A stretch of 47,185 nt of DNA, taken from positions 1-47,185 of the IMG/VR virus record IMGVR_UViG_3300034631_000063; one strand, written 5' to 3'. The first letter of the stretch is position 1. Each line of letters begins with the position of its first letter. Below, piece after piece: positions 1 through 7,586 of this stretch. Source of the stretch: a virus. Under the pieces are notes generated by a model. That model made no database searches. It was given only the letters and a program-made list of their open reading frames with translations, and was not told the DNA's origin. A program made the translations under genes and the position numbers.

Positions 1-201
1 GGTCTCCGTCAGATGCTCGGCGTAAACGTCCTGCCGGGGGATGTAATAGACGGGGGTCTCGCTGAGACCGTGAACCAGCAGCCCGTTCTTCGTCGAGGCG
101 ATCACCGCGTCGTGCCGGCGGATGATGACCGTGCGGGGATCCCGCTCGATGCGGATGGCGCCGTGCGAACCGGCAGGAACAGTATTTCTCTGATCTTCCA
201 T
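1..201 (-). CDS. DUF427 domain protein, N-terminal part (runs off window)
   Basis: The minus-strand frame is open from an ATG at 199-201 to the window edge, giving 67 residues. It begins MEDQRNTVPAG and includes the segments IRIERDPRTVIIRR, GLSETPVYYIPRQDV and YAEHL. The arrangement of a short beta strand, an 'R-V' rich strand and then 'PVYYIPR-DV' is what I know from DUF427 proteins, small single-domain proteins of unknown biochemical role that are common in alphaproteobacteria. It points away from the prophage and looks like host chromosome at the left junction. The C-terminal part is outside the window, so length and integrity cannot be judged. Confidence 0.75.
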   Translation of the reverse strand, partial: MEDQRNTVPAGSHGAIRIERDPRTVIIRRHDAVIASTKNGLLVHGLSETPVYYIPRQDVYAEHLTET

Positions 202-521
202 GAAGCGACCTCCAAAGCGAGGCTAAGTCTCTGTCGGTGGCTTGGTTCCCTGAAGGTGTCGGAAAGCCACGACCGGCACGGCGGAAGCGCCCGATCATGT
301 TTCCAGGTCGCGGTGGTGACGAAGCAGGCGCCGCCACTCGATTTGCTCCCGGGGCTATTCCGGCCGGGACAGCCGGTAGCGAGGTCGCCCGCGAATGGAC
401 GCACTGACCGGAACACGATGAGCGGGGCGTGGCAGTGGAGGCCTCGGAGGGAGTTCGCCAAGGCATTGCAATCAATGCGTTAGGCGGCGGTGTTGTGGAT
501 TTCGCCGCTATGGGAAATCAG
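202..521. other. Intergenic gap, probable left prophage junction
   Basis: These 320 bases lie between the DUF427 start and the integrase stop. I see no convincing gene; open frames here lack a ribosome binding site and resemble nothing. A short inverted repeat, GCATTG-CAAT-CAATGC, lies near 462-477. Because the integrase is transcribed toward this gap, attL is expected here, but I could not find a matching repeat at the right end. Confidence 0.4.
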
Positions 522-1652
522 TCACTTATCCAAGGCGATGATACACCGGTCGGCGCCCTCGATCATGTCTGAAACGCCCGCGCCGAAGTCTATCATGGAG
601 ATGGCGCGGCGGGCGATGATCTTCTGCCGCGCCTTGCGGGTGTAGGTGTTCGCCTCTCTCGCATTCGACCAGCCGAAGAGCGCCTTCAGATCCTCGTCGC
701 TGGCGCCGTTCTCGGCGGCGATCGTCGCGCCGGCCTTGCGAAGCCCATGGGCGGAGCAGTGCGGCAGCTCGGCCGCGTCACACCATTTGCGGAACCGCTG
801 ACCCAGCCCCTTTGTCGAGAAGGGCTTGCCGTATTCCGTGACGAGATAGGCCATGTGGCCTGTCTTCGACGTGGACAGGATCCTTTCCAGCCCCGGCAGC
901 ACCGGCAGATGCAATTCCTTCGGCGATCGCTCGCGGCCCTTGTACGGGCGGAATACATGCACGTCGCCGCGCCGGTGCTGGGGGCCGATCAAGGCCAGAT
1001 CCGAAATCCGGATGCCCATGAAGAGCAGCAGGCCCAGCGCCAGCCGCGCCTTCGACCCGGCAGGATGAATCTCGAGATAGCGCTCGACCTCTTCCACAGT
1101 CCAGGTGTGGTACCCGTCCGATTTGGAGCGTAGCGCCTTCACGTCCGTCACGGGGTTGTGGCTGACCCATTCGTGCTCGCAGCCCCAGCCGAACACCTGG
1201 CGCAGCAGTTTCAGGCGGTGATTGGCGGCGGCCGGCGCATCGGCCTTCCGGTCCCTCAGCACGCGCACATGCTTCGCCTTGAAGGCCGGCAGCGGGACAT
1301 CGGCGAAGAGTTCCGCCGCGCCCGGCCGCAGTGGCTCGTGGCAGATCGAATCCACGACGCGACGTCTCTGCGCCTGCGTGGCGGGCGAAAGCTCCGCGAA
1401 CTCGACCGAGCCCAGATATGCCGTGAGCAGGGCGCGCAGCGAGCCATCCCTGATCCGGTGGCGCGGCTTCGGCCTGTCGGCTTCCTCTCCGGCCCGCGCC
1501 TTGTGATAGGCGGCGACGAACGCTTCCGACGTCGGGTCGTCAGGCAGGCGCACCAGCGGCTTCCCCGGCTCGCGGTAGTAGTACCGCACGTTGCCGTGCC
1601 GGCTCGCGTTCCGGTGGACGTATTTGAAGCGAATGGCCGCCACGTCGTTCAT
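522..1652 (-). CDS. int: Tyrosine recombinase / phage integrase
   Basis: 376 residues. The N-terminal part (about 1-170) carries an arm-binding and SAM-like core-binding region. The catalytic domain (about 180-350) shows Arg215 in MGIRISDL, His302 and Arg305 in SAHGLRKAG, Trp328 in LFGWSN at the usual second His/Trp position, and the nucleophile Tyr337 in ANTYTRKA. The enzyme would catalyse site-specific integration and excision of the prophage by strand exchange at att sites. Its ATG overlaps the stop of the upstream excisionase-like gene by 4 bp. The 3' end faces the DUF427 gene, the usual position next to attL. All catalytic residues are visible, so it should be active. Confidence 0.95.
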   Translation of the reverse strand: MNDVAAIRFKYVHRNASRHGNVRYYYREPGKPLVRLPDDPTSEAFVAAYHKARAGEEADRPKPRHRIRDGSLRALLTAYLGSVEFAELSPATQAQRRRVVDSICHEPLRPGAAELFADVPLPAFKAKHVRVLRDRKADAPAAANHRLKLLRQVFGWGCEHEWVSHNPVTDVKALRSKSDGYHTWTVEEVERYLEIHPAGSKARLALGLLLFMGIRISDLALIGPQHRRGDVHVFRPYKGRERSPKELHLPVLPGLERILSTSKTGHMAYLVTEYGKPFSTKGLGQRFRKWCDAAELPHCSAHGLRKAGATIAAENGASDEDLKALFGWSNAREANTYTRKARQKIIARRAISMIDFGAGVSDMIEGADRCIIALDK

Positions 1653-1891
1653 GCGGCGACATCATCCCACTTGCCGCCGTCCTCTTCCTCTTCGGGAAGG
1701 GCCATAAAGGCAGCTTTCAGGCTTTCGAGGAACCAGAGTTTCTTCGAGCCGATCATTTTCGGGCGCGGCATCCGGCCCTCGCGGACCATCTTGTCGAAGG
1801 TCGTCCCGCAGACGCCGATCGCGGCGGCCGATTCCTCGCGGTTCAATCCGAGGCGGGGGAGGTCGCGGGCGATATCCGCACGGCGCCCCAT
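1649..1891 (-). CDS. Excisionase-like helix-turn-helix protein
   Basis: 80 residues from the ATG at 1889-1891. Residues about 15-50 (NREESAAAIGVCGTTFDKMV, then REGRMPRPKMIG) form a MerR/Xis-type winged helix: an AlpA-like 'aA--iGvs-ttf-k-v-eG-mP-P' pattern that selects DNA sites. The tail is acidic (PEEEEDGG). It lies directly upstream of int with a 4 bp overlap, and the upstream gene's TGA overlaps its ATG. This placement argues for recombination directionality or control of int. A longer open frame upstream is rejected because its extra 36 residues are Arg/Gly-rich shadow sequence. Confidence 0.7.
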   Translation of the reverse strand: MGRRADIARDLPRLGLNREESAAAIGVCGTTFDKMVREGRMPRPKMIGSKKLWFLESLKAAFMALPEEEEDGGKWDDVAA

Positions 1892-2298
1892 CAAACCTTC
1901 TCCCCCGTGGCCAGCCGCGTCGCCACCTCGACGAGATCGACGCCCGCCAGCCGCGCAAATCGCTGCAGCCCGAGCACGGCGCTCTCTTCCGCCGGCCAAT
2001 GCGGCCAGTAGGCGCCGGCTGCGACGCCGTTCAGGGTCGGCGAACGCGGCAGGCCGAGGATGTGGGCGAGAATGGCGTGCCCGGCTTCGTGGTCACGACT
2101 CATCTGCACCAGGTCACCCCATGTCAGATGGGCGTCGTTTCTCACATAGCCGAGGGAGACGGCGCGGGCGCGATCCTCGGCGCTGGCGCCGGGCCATGCC
2201 TTCACGAAGCTGCCGTCACCGAAGAGCGTCGTCGTGAGGCCGGAGGCTTCCATCTCGATCGATGATCCGGCGAGGTGAATGGATCTCGCGTTGGTCAT
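1891..2298 (-). CDS. Small phage protein with an HExxH-like motif, function unknown
   Basis: 135 residues. I do not recognise a named family. Residues 70-74 read HEAGH, followed by AILAHILGLP. An HExxH on a predicted helix is the zinc-binding signature of many metallopeptidases, but here there is no clear third ligand and the protein is small, so enzymatic activity is only a possibility. The C-terminal part (LGLQRFARLAGVDLVEVATRL) looks like a compact helical segment. Its start overlaps the stop of the next gene upstream by 4 bp and its stop overlaps the excisionase-like ATG, so it is translationally coupled within the left operon. Confidence 0.55.
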   Translation of the reverse strand: MTNARSIHLAGSSIEMEASGLTTTLFGDGSFVKAWPGASAEDRARAVSLGYVRNDAHLTWGDLVQMSRDHEAGHAILAHILGLPRSPTLNGVAAGAYWPHWPAEESAVLGLQRFARLAGVDLVEVATRLATGEKV

Positions 2299-2567
2299 CT
2301 CGCTCCCTTTCCGAGCTGGGACCGTCCGGCGCGGGTGATCTTCAGCCGCGGGTGGCGGCCGGAATAGTCGATGCGGGCGAGACCCTTCGCGGCGAGTGCC
2401 AGACCGTCGGCAGCGGAGATTTGGCCGGCGATGCCCCTGAAGCCGCCGGTGATCCGCGCCAGGCCGAGCGGCCGCGCGGCCTCGATCGTCTGCAGCGCCC
2501 GTCGGGTCGCCGGGTCGAGCGGCGCCGGCGCGGCGGGGCCGCTGCCCTGATGGTCGAGCCCGGTCAT
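2295..2567 (-). CDS. Small hypothetical phage protein
   Basis: 90 residues, not recognised. The sequence from about residue 18 on (DPATRRALQTIEAA ... GIAGQISAADGLALAAKGLA ... PRLKITRAGR) reads like a winged helix: two to three helices and a short beta hairpin ending in 'kiT-aGr'. A DNA-binding role is therefore plausible but inferred. It overlaps the stop of the C5 methyltransferase at its start and the next gene at its end, both by 4 bp, as throughout this operon. Confidence 0.55.
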   Translation of the reverse strand: MTGLDHQGSGPAAPAPLDPATRRALQTIEAARPLGLARITGGFRGIAGQISAADGLALAAKGLARIDYSGRHPRLKITRAGRSQLGKGAR

Positions 2568-4846
2568 TCGGCGGCCTCGAGCGCGAAGGCGGGGACGGGC
2601 GCCGCCGTCGCTACCGGCGCACCGGCGGCGAGGTGCGCGCAGTTGGCCGCGACCAGCGCGGCGGCGAGCGGCGGGCAGACCGAGTTGCCGACGCAGGCGA
2701 TCTGGTCGCTCTTGGTCAGGCGGCGGGTCTCGCCGGTCTCCGGGTCCGGATACTCGATCCCGTCGATCCGGTAGTCAGCCGGGAAGCCCTGGGCGAGGAA
2801 CAGCTCGCGCGGGGTCAGCATGCGCAGGCCAATATCGGTGATGACGTACGGCTCGCCGCCGATCTCGACCGTGACCAGGCCGAAGCGGTCGCGGGTGGTG
2901 ACAGTGGCAAACGGATCGTCTGCCGGCTGCCCTATGCCGGCGCCGTAGTATTTCACCATGAATGCCGAGACGAGCGCGGCGTGGTTCCCTCCACGATCGC
3001 CGCCAGTGGTGATCGTGGGCAGCGGCTCGGTGACGTCGCCGCCCGATGCCGTCTTGTTCGACCCGTAAAGGTGAGAGAGGTGCGCCGCGACCACGCCCTG
3101 CTGCGATCCGGTGGCGGTGATGGTGGAGACTGGCCGGTCCGCAGGCTGGCCCGGGTTCACGCCGCCGATGCGCCGGCTGTCGTTGTTGTGCTGCGCGAGG
3201 AAGGCAGCGACCAGCGCCTGCTTCGCCCCGCCGGCGACGACGGTGCCGAGCGGTTTGCCCAGGTCGAGCGCGCGTAGGGCTTGACCTGGGCGTTCGCCAT
3301 AGCCTGTCTGTATCACGCAGGCGGCTGCTCCTCGATGCAGAGGATCTGCTGGCCCGAGTGAATGTAAAAGTCGTGAGTCGTCCTCGGCTCGACGGTTTGC
3401 GTCGTGACCCTCTTCGCCTGGCCCGGTTCGCCGTGCTTGAGCGTCACCAGCACCGGCCAACCGGCGTGCGCATCGACTGTCACCTTGGTCGTCATGGTTT
3501 TCTCCATCAAATGCCGGGAGGCCGCCCGGCGCGGATGAGGATCGCGCCAGAACCGGCGCGATGATGGCGTGCTGATCCTTGTCGGAGGCGGCGATCGTGC
3601 GCATCGGCTCGTCGGCGCCGCGGATCGAGCCGCCGTGTTGCGCAGCGGTGAGGACGGGAGCGATCATCGCCATCTCGCCTCGATGGGCGGTGGTGACGGT
3701 CCGCAGCGGTTCCTCGGTCGAGTTGTTCCGGTCGCCGCCCTGGTGGGTGAGCGGCATCAGCGACGGCGCGACGACGCCATACTTCTGGCCGCCGGCGTGG
3801 ACGGTGCCGATCGGGTCCGTCGCTGGGTATTCGCGGCGCCCGCCGCTGTCGCCGTGCGCCAGCGAGACCACGCTCGGCACCACCAGACCGATCGGGGCGC
3901 CGCCGCCGGGGCGCTTGAGGAAGCTGTTCGCGGTAACGGTCGGAAGCGGCGCGTCGATCGGCGAGCCGGTCGAGCCGGTCTGGAATTTGGCGACCCAAGA
4001 GGCGGGGAGCGCCCCCGGCGCGACAGGGACCACAAAGGGCTCGGCCGCATCCAGCACGTAGCGCTTCGTGCCGCGCGCCACCCGTGCCATCGTCGCCTCG
4101 GCCAGCGGGCGCACCGCGCGGACACCGTGCTTCGCCATGATCTCTTCCGACGTCTCGAAGATCGACGGGCAGGGCAGCGACCAGTCGATGATCTCGGCCG
4201 CCGTGCGCCAGGGCAGCTTGCGCCCGGCGATCACGTCCGGATCGCTCGGCTTGCCGTGCGTCGGCGCCGGCCAGACGATCTTCTGCCCGTCGCGCCGGGC
4301 AATCAGGAAGAACCGTTTGCGCGTCGTCGGCGCGCCATAGTCTGCGGCGACCAGCTCGCGATGGGCTATCCTGTAGCCGAGGCGCTTCAGCTCGCCGATC
4401 CAGCGCTTGAAGGTCTCGCCGCGGCGCGCCGGATCCGGCACGAACTGGCCTTTCTCGTTTTCGAGCAGCGGGCCCCATGTCTGGAATTCCTCGACGTTCT
4501 CGAGGATGATCACCGAGGGTCGCGCGCGCCGCGCCCAGTTGACCACCGTCCAGGCGAGGTCGCGGATGTTGCGCTTGACCGGCTTGCCGCCCTTCGCCTT
4601 GGAGAAGTGCTTGCAGTCCGGCGAGAACCAGGCGAGCCCGACCGGGCGGTTGCCGACGGCCTCGAGCGGGTCGACCTGCCAGATGTTCTTCGACAGGTGC
4701 CTGGCGTCCGGGTGGTTGGCGAGGTGCATCGCCAGCGCCGCGGCGTTGTGGTTGATGGCGATGTCGGGCGAGCGGCCGAGGGCCATCTCGATTCCGGTGC
4801 TGGCGCCGCCGCCGCCGGCGAAGCTGTCGACAATCAGCGGCATCAT
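2564..4846 (-). CDS. Phage C5-cytosine DNA methyltransferase with repeat-rich C-terminal half
   Basis: 760 residues. Motif I is DSFAGGGGAS (7-16), motif IV is SPDCKHFS with the catalytic Cys at 78, motif VI is ENV (116-118), and motif VIII is TTRKRFFLIARR (174-185). A late motif X-like VGNSVCPPLAAALV lies near the C-terminus. Between about residues 240 and 660 the protein has roughly eight imperfect repeats of the form 'PLxTVTaxxxxxlVAPxL', typical of phage members of this family. It should transfer methyl from SAM to cytosine C5, protecting phage DNA from host restriction. About residues 434-511 do not fit the repeat pattern and coincide with a nested small gene in another frame (3313-3495). 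The start overlaps the DUF5131 stop by 4 bp. Confidence 0.85.
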   Translation of the reverse strand: MMPLIVDSFAGGGGASTGIEMALGRSPDIAINHNAAALAMHLANHPDARHLSKNIWQVDPLEAVGNRPVGLAWFSPDCKHFSKAKGGKPVKRNIRDLAWTVVNWARRARPSVIILENVEEFQTWGPLLENEKGQFVPDPARRGETFKRWIGELKRLGYRIAHRELVAADYGAPTTRKRFFLIARRDGQKIVWPAPTHGKPSDPDVIAGRKLPWRTAAEIIDWSLPCPSIFETSEEIMAKHGVRAVRPLAEATMARVARGTKRYVLDAAEPFVVPVAPGALPASWVAKFQTGSTGSPIDAPLPTVTANSFLKRPGGGAPIGLVVPSVVSLAHGDSGGRREYPATDPIGTVHAGGQKYGVVAPSLMPLTHQGGDRNNSTEEPLRTVTTAHRGEMAMIAPVLTAAQHGGSIRGADEPMRTIAASDKDQHAIIAPVLARSSSAPGGLPAFDGENHDDQGDSRCARRLAGAGDAQARRTGPGEEGHDANRRAEDDSRLLHSLGPADPLHRGAAACVIQTGYGERPGQALRALDLGKPLGTVVAGGAKQALVAAFLAQHNNDSRRIGGVNPGQPADRPVSTITATGSQQGVVAAHLSHLYGSNKTASGGDVTEPLPTITTGGDRGGNHAALVSAFMVKYYGAGIGQPADDPFATVTTRDRFGLVTVEIGGEPYVITDIGLRMLTPRELFLAQGFPADYRIDGIEYPDPETGETRRLTKSDQIACVGNSVCPPLAAALVAANCAHLAAGAPVATAAPVPAFALEAAE
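3313..3495 (-). CDS. Small conserved-looking phage protein nested inside the C5 methyltransferase gene
   Basis: 60 residues from the ATG at 3493-3495, preceded by GGAG eight bases upstream. It starts MTTKVTVDAHAGWPVLVTLK and ends YIHSGQQILCIEEQPPA. I recall a family of small rhizobial phage proteins of this type ('VDAHAGWPV...') of unknown role; the predicted fold is an all-beta sandwich. It uses a different frame of the same strand as the methyltransferase. Its stop falls where recognisable methyltransferase sequence (QTGYGERPGQ) resumes. The simplest reading is that this gene was inserted between two repeats of the methyltransferase without closing its frame. Confidence 0.65.
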   Translation of the reverse strand: MTTKVTVDAHAGWPVLVTLKHGEPGQAKRVTTQTVEPRTTHDFYIHSGQQILCIEEQPPA

Positions 4847-5979
4847 GGCCGGATCTCCGGAAAGCCGTCATGCGTCACGCCGTCGAGGATGCGGCCCGCG
4901 GTCTTCTTGCCGACGCGCTGCATGGGCCATCCGTCGTAGTGACGAGTCCCGTCAGGCAGAAGCCGACACATGGTTTCCGCGTTGGCGGGCCACGAACCGT
5001 CATCCGCCCGAAGCGCCGCCCAATTCCCCCACTGCTTGAACAGGAACGGCACGCCTGCGGCGGCGCATTGGTCGCGGATCGACCGGGCCCAATCCGGGTG
5101 CATCGGCCGCGCGCCGGGGCCGCTCTCGCCGCCTGCGACAATCCAGTCGAGGTTCGGGGTGTCGGGGTGCTGGTAGACCATGTAGTGGCCGCAGTCGGGG
5201 CACACTGGCTCCAGCTCGCCGGAACACTTCGGGCAACCTTCGGAGAAGACGGGCTCGGTATCGGGGCCGCATTCCTCGCCGCACTCGGTGCAGCGCTCGA
5301 CCTTTGGCATCCCCGCCAAGCGGAGTCCGCAGGATGCGCCGCACTCATAGCAAGTCGGAATCCAAGGGCCGAAATCCACCGGCCCGAGCAGCGGCTCGGC
5401 CGAGATCCAGCGCACCGCCGCCGGCGTGTCGAGCAGGACCGGGATGCGCTCGTCGGCGCGCCGCTGATCCTCGACCGAGACGCCCAGCCAGACGTTCGGC
5501 AGGGGGAGGCTAAAGGAGACGTTTTTCTGCGCGCGCAGCACCGCTAGGTCGGCGAGGCGCGTCTGCCGAAGCGGGTTCGCCTGAACTTTTCGAAGGTATT
5601 CCCGCATCCGCTCGGGCCGCTTCGTGAGCACCTGGAACACATGCTGCGGCGCCAGCGCCATGACGGCGAAGACCTGGTCGAGCATGTCGTCGGTGACGCC
5701 CTCGGCGAACAAATCGCCATGGGCGCAGACGAAGATCATGCGCGGCGCCGTCCAGCGCAGCGGCTGGTCGAGCCAGCCTTCGTTGAACCGGATCGCGCCG
5801 GTCCAGACCGGGCCGGCCTTGCTGTCGCGCGTCAGCCCGGCGCGCGAGGGGTGGTGCTTCATCCGGGTGCCGGCGAGGCGCATCGCGTAGCAGTTGGTGC
5901 AACCGGGCGAGACGACGGCGCATCCGGTGACCGGATTCCACGTCGCGTCCGTCCATTCGATCGGGGTGCCGTCAGCCAT
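4843..5979 (-). CDS. DUF5131 / phage Gp37-Gp68 family protein with cysteine-rich insertion
   Basis: 378 residues. The start is the ATG at 5977-5979 (MADGTPIEWTDATWNPVTGC), which has GGAGG just upstream; the longer frame adds Arg/Pro-rich shadow. The N-terminal part has the family signature WNPVTGC ... SPGCTNCYA, then a FVCAHGDLF strand, VFQVLTKRPER and NVWLGVSVED, a TIM-barrel-like order. After LLGPVDFG comes an insertion with several CxxC pairs (CYEC, CTEC, CPKC, CPDC), a likely zinc ribbon, and then DWIVAGGESGPGARPMHPDW and a FKQWG tail. The family is widespread in phages and its biochemical function is not settled. It sits between two DNA-modification or unknown genes in the left operon. 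Confidence 0.85.
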   Translation of the reverse strand: MADGTPIEWTDATWNPVTGCAVVSPGCTNCYAMRLAGTRMKHHPSRAGLTRDSKAGPVWTGAIRFNEGWLDQPLRWTAPRMIFVCAHGDLFAEGVTDDMLDQVFAVMALAPQHVFQVLTKRPERMREYLRKVQANPLRQTRLADLAVLRAQKNVSFSLPLPNVWLGVSVEDQRRADERIPVLLDTPAAVRWISAEPLLGPVDFGPWIPTCYECGASCGLRLAGMPKVERCTECGEECGPDTEPVFSEGCPKCSGELEPVCPDCGHYMVYQHPDTPNLDWIVAGGESGPGARPMHPDWARSIRDQCAAAGVPFLFKQWGNWAALRADDGSWPANAETMCRLLPDGTRHYDGWPMQRVGKKTAGRILDGVTHDGFPEIRP

Positions 5980-6202
5980 GGTCGCCTCCGGTGTAGCCGT
6001 AGGGGCCTGGCGCAGGGCGCTCGGGAATGGCGACCTCGGTGCGCGTCGGGTCGGGCTCCGCCGGCGGGTCGTAGGGCAGCACCTGCGCCATCTCGATCGG
6101 CAGGCCGGCCTTGCGGACGGCTTCGTCGAGCCAGTCCATGACGGCCTGCGCATCCATGTCGGCGCGCTCGCATTTCAGGACGGCGGTCACGAGCATCTTC
6201 AT
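5972..6202 (-). CDS. Small hypothetical phage protein
   Basis: 76 residues, not recognised. The first half (MKMLVTAVLKCERADMDAQAVMDWLDEAVRKAG) is a short beta strand followed by an amphipathic helix. The second half is Pro-rich and ends in GYTGGDHG. Its 3' end overlaps the DUF5131 start by 8 bp and carries that gene's Shine-Dalgarno sequence, which supports real translation of both. Its start overlaps the stop of the gene upstream by 4 bp. Confidence 0.5.
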   Translation of the reverse strand: MKMLVTAVLKCERADMDAQAVMDWLDEAVRKAGLPIEMAQVLPYDPPAEPDPTRTEVAIPERPAPGPYGYTGGDHG

Positions 6203-6501
6203 GGCGTCTGCCTCTGCTGTTCGAGGAAGGTCTTGACGGCGGCGCGGTCGAGCGGCGCCTGTCCGGGGCCGGTGACGAGCAAAAGCTGCACCGGTTCGTC
6301 TGCCCCGCCCTTAAGCTTCGGGCTCACGCCCTCGCTGGCGGGGACCCCGAGTTCCGCCTCGAGGATCCGGATGCCGGTGACGCCCGCCCGCCGCCACTCG
6401 ATCGACACCGCGCCGCAGACGGAGTCGACGAAGGCGCCGACATCCTTGTGCGCGGGGCCGCGGCGGTCGCAGATGGCGATCTGGGCGAGGCGGGCGGTCA
6501 T
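6199..6501 (-). CDS. Hypothetical phage protein carrying a hairpin-repeat insertion
   Basis: 100 residues, function not recognised. Residues about 52-69 (GVPASEG ... LKGGADE) are encoded by a copy of the hairpin repeat described separately (6299-6349), read on its reverse strand, so this stretch is probably not ancestral. Without it the protein would be about 80 residues: a beta-rich core (VSIEWRRAGVTGIRILEAELG and VQLLLVTGPG) and a C-terminal helix. It belongs to the leftward early operon and overlaps the downstream small gene by 4 bp. Confidence 0.55.
   Translation of the reverse strand: MTARLAQIAICDRRGPAHKDVGAFVDSVCGAVSIEWRRAGVTGIRILEAELGVPASEGVSPKLKGGADEPVQLLLVTGPGQAPLDRAAVKTFLEQQRQTP
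6299..6349 (+). repeat. Dispersed hairpin repeat, copy 1
   Basis: 51 bp beginning TCTGCCCCGCCCTTAAGC and ending GCTGGCGGGGACCCCG. CCCCGCC pairs with GGCGGGG; the inner AGC/GCT and GGGC/GCCC add a second stem. It lies inside the minus-strand gene 6199-6501 and keeps its frame open. Related copies are at 8079-8124, 12315-12356 and 12357-12408. The outer stem shows compensatory change (GCC/GGC here, GTC/GAC in copies 2 and 3). Confidence 0.8.
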
Positions 6502-6512
6502 CAGCGGCGCGC

Positions 6513-7538
6513 CTACGGGCAGACGATGGCGCCGTTGGCGCCCATCTCCGGACTGCCTTCGTAGACCGGCAAGCCGGTCTCACGTTCGACGTCGGCCTTC
6601 GCCTGGTCGACCGCCTCGGCAACCATCCGGTCGACGCGGAAGAGCTTGTAGACCCAGATGATCGCCCCGACGCTGACCCGGTAGCGCAGCCGCACCGGCA
6701 CGGTGATCGGGTCCTGGTTGTAGAAGAGCGGGATCGACAGGGCGAAGGCACCCGGCACCGTCACCGGCTGCCCGTCCCGTCCCGAGTGCTCCTCCTCGAA
6801 GACGAGCTTGGCCTCGCCGCTCTGCAGCTTGACGTTCTGTTTCACCTTCGAGGCGACGTTGATCTCGAGCCCGCGGGCCAGTTCGAAGATGTGCGCCGGA
6901 GTGCCGATCCGGTCGAGCTGGAGCTCGCGCGCGAAATGCGCTGCCTCGGCCTCGACCAGCGTCGTCATGTCCGGCGCGCGTTCCTCGATGAACTCGGCGA
7001 AGTCGGCCTGATCCATCGGCTTGCCGTCGTGTTCCAGCCAGACCCTCCACTCATCGGAGAACGGAAACTCGTAGCGGATGCGGTGGCGGCCGTTGTCGGC
7101 GGGGCCGTCCGCTTCATGGGCGTGATAATCGATCACCGCCTGGAGGCTCGGCTTCTTCCAGTCGCTGTCGGCGAACACGACCGAGTGTTCGGTCTTCTGG
7201 CGATTGGTCAGCTCGCAGAAGCTGGCCACGTCGCCGACCCGCGCGACGCTGGCGCGACGCGCCGGAGCGGTGCGCCATTGCTCGGCCAGATCCTTGACGC
7301 CGATCAGCCTGGGGCTTTCGCCGTGGACGATCGCCACCGGGAACTCCAGTGGCAGGCCCGGCTCCTGGTAGTCGAACTCGATCTTGTGGAGCGTCACGCC
7401 GCTGGCGCGCTCGCCGAGCGTCGCCAGCTTCTCCACCGCATCGCCGTCGAGGCGCAGGGCTTCGCTGCTGTTCCATGTGCTCGGCATGATAAATTCGCCG
7501 GAGGGCTCTGCGGGTGTCGTGCTGGTTGTGTCGGCCAT
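6513..7538 (-). CDS. DUF2303 family phage protein
   Basis: 341 residues. Recognised by its overall order: an N-terminal region with HKIEFDYQEPGLPLEFPVAIVHG, then SVARVGDVASFCELTNRQKTEHSVVFAD, AVIDYHAHEADGPADNGRHRIRYEFPFSDEWRVW, DFAEFIEERAPD, and a beta-rich C-terminal half. This is the DUF2303 (YfdQ-like) family found in early operons of many temperate phages, and its biochemical function is not known. It is the largest protein of the left operon apart from the methyltransferase and DUF5131. The next gene upstream (7587-7934) commonly accompanies it. Confidence 0.85.
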   Translation of the reverse strand: MADTTSTTPAEPSGEFIMPSTWNSSEALRLDGDAVEKLATLGERASGVTLHKIEFDYQEPGLPLEFPVAIVHGESPRLIGVKDLAEQWRTAPARRASVARVGDVASFCELTNRQKTEHSVVFADSDWKKPSLQAVIDYHAHEADGPADNGRHRIRYEFPFSDEWRVWLEHDGKPMDQADFAEFIEERAPDMTTLVEAEAAHFARELQLDRIGTPAHIFELARGLEINVASKVKQNVKLQSGEAKLVFEEEHSGRDGQPVTVPGAFALSIPLFYNQDPITVPVRLRYRVSVGAIIWVYKLFRVDRMVAEAVDQAKADVERETGLPVYEGSPEMGANGAIVCP

Positions 7539-7586
7539 GGCCGCATCCTTTCAGGGGTTGGGGAAGTGGGAGGGCTGCGCCGCCGG

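Noticed and set aside
13-483. Plus-strand frame at the left end
   Set aside because: It is antisense to the DUF427 gene and has no ribosome binding site or recognisable content.
3507-4871. A 454-codon second frame across the first half of the C5 methyltransferase
   Set aside because: It is an Arg-rich shadow; the methyltransferase frame has all catalytic motifs.
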